From assembly GCA_004557075.1 (NCBI GenBank), contig SFEX01000051.1, positions 1 through 5,427 on the forward strand: 5,427 bases of DNA. The letters run 5' to 3'. The translations under genes were made by a program, and so were the position numbers. Below the pieces are notes generated by a model that was given only the letters and a program-made list of their open reading frames with translations, was not told where the DNA came from and made no database searches. Positions 5,331 through 5,427 of this stretch are shown piece by piece. The DNA comes from Clostridiales bacterium. Its GTDB lineage: Bacteria; Bacillota; Clostridia; Oscillospirales; Oscillospiraceae. The stretch's first letter is position 1; every line of letters begins with the position of its first letter.

Positions 5331-5427
<97 letters not shown>

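Overview
The window comes from a Gram-positive-type anaerobe of class Clostridia, most likely a gut Oscillospirales/Ruminococcaceae-like bacterium. This is inferred from the SLH-anchored CAP protein, the trkA-trkH pair, a Clostridia-like 5S rRNA, GC-rich coding DNA beside AT-richer spacers, and a spacer repeat of a kind I recall from gut Clostridia (the CACCTCATCCG / CTTCCCCTCAAGGGGAAG type). No species can be named from this sequence alone.

Layout. 1-287: a non-coding leader with one degraded copy of an intergenic repeat and a long perfect hairpin just before the first gene. 288-1604 (+): a secreted protein with a signal peptide, a CAP/SCP domain, a bacterial Ig-like domain and three SLH repeats, followed by a clear intrinsic terminator (1657-1694). 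1605-2061: a 457-bp spacer filled by an imperfect palindrome (arms near 1695-1781 and 1890-1980) with another repeat in its centre, ending in a good promoter. 2062-3420 (+) trkA and 3435-4877 (+) trkH form a two-gene operon, 14 nt apart. 4878-5330: a second repeat-packed spacer with four more copies of the repeat, a 13-bp perfect hairpin and the rRNA terminator. 5331-5427 (-): the 3' part of a 5S rRNA gene running off the window edge, convergent with trkH.

How the genes work together. TrkH is the membrane K+-translocating subunit and TrkA its cytoplasmic nucleotide-binding gating ring, so the pair should encode one complete K+ uptake system. The CAP/SLH protein is an independent surface protein with its own terminator.

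Most notable: (a) a family of about 85-bp elements, seven copies in three spacers, arranged head-to-head as palindromes whose centres hold different, unrelated sequences; (b) the trkA promoter appears to take its -35 box from the end of one copy, and the CAP gene has a similar but weaker arrangement; (c) TrkH has Cys315 where the third pore loop normally has a selectivity-filter glycine.
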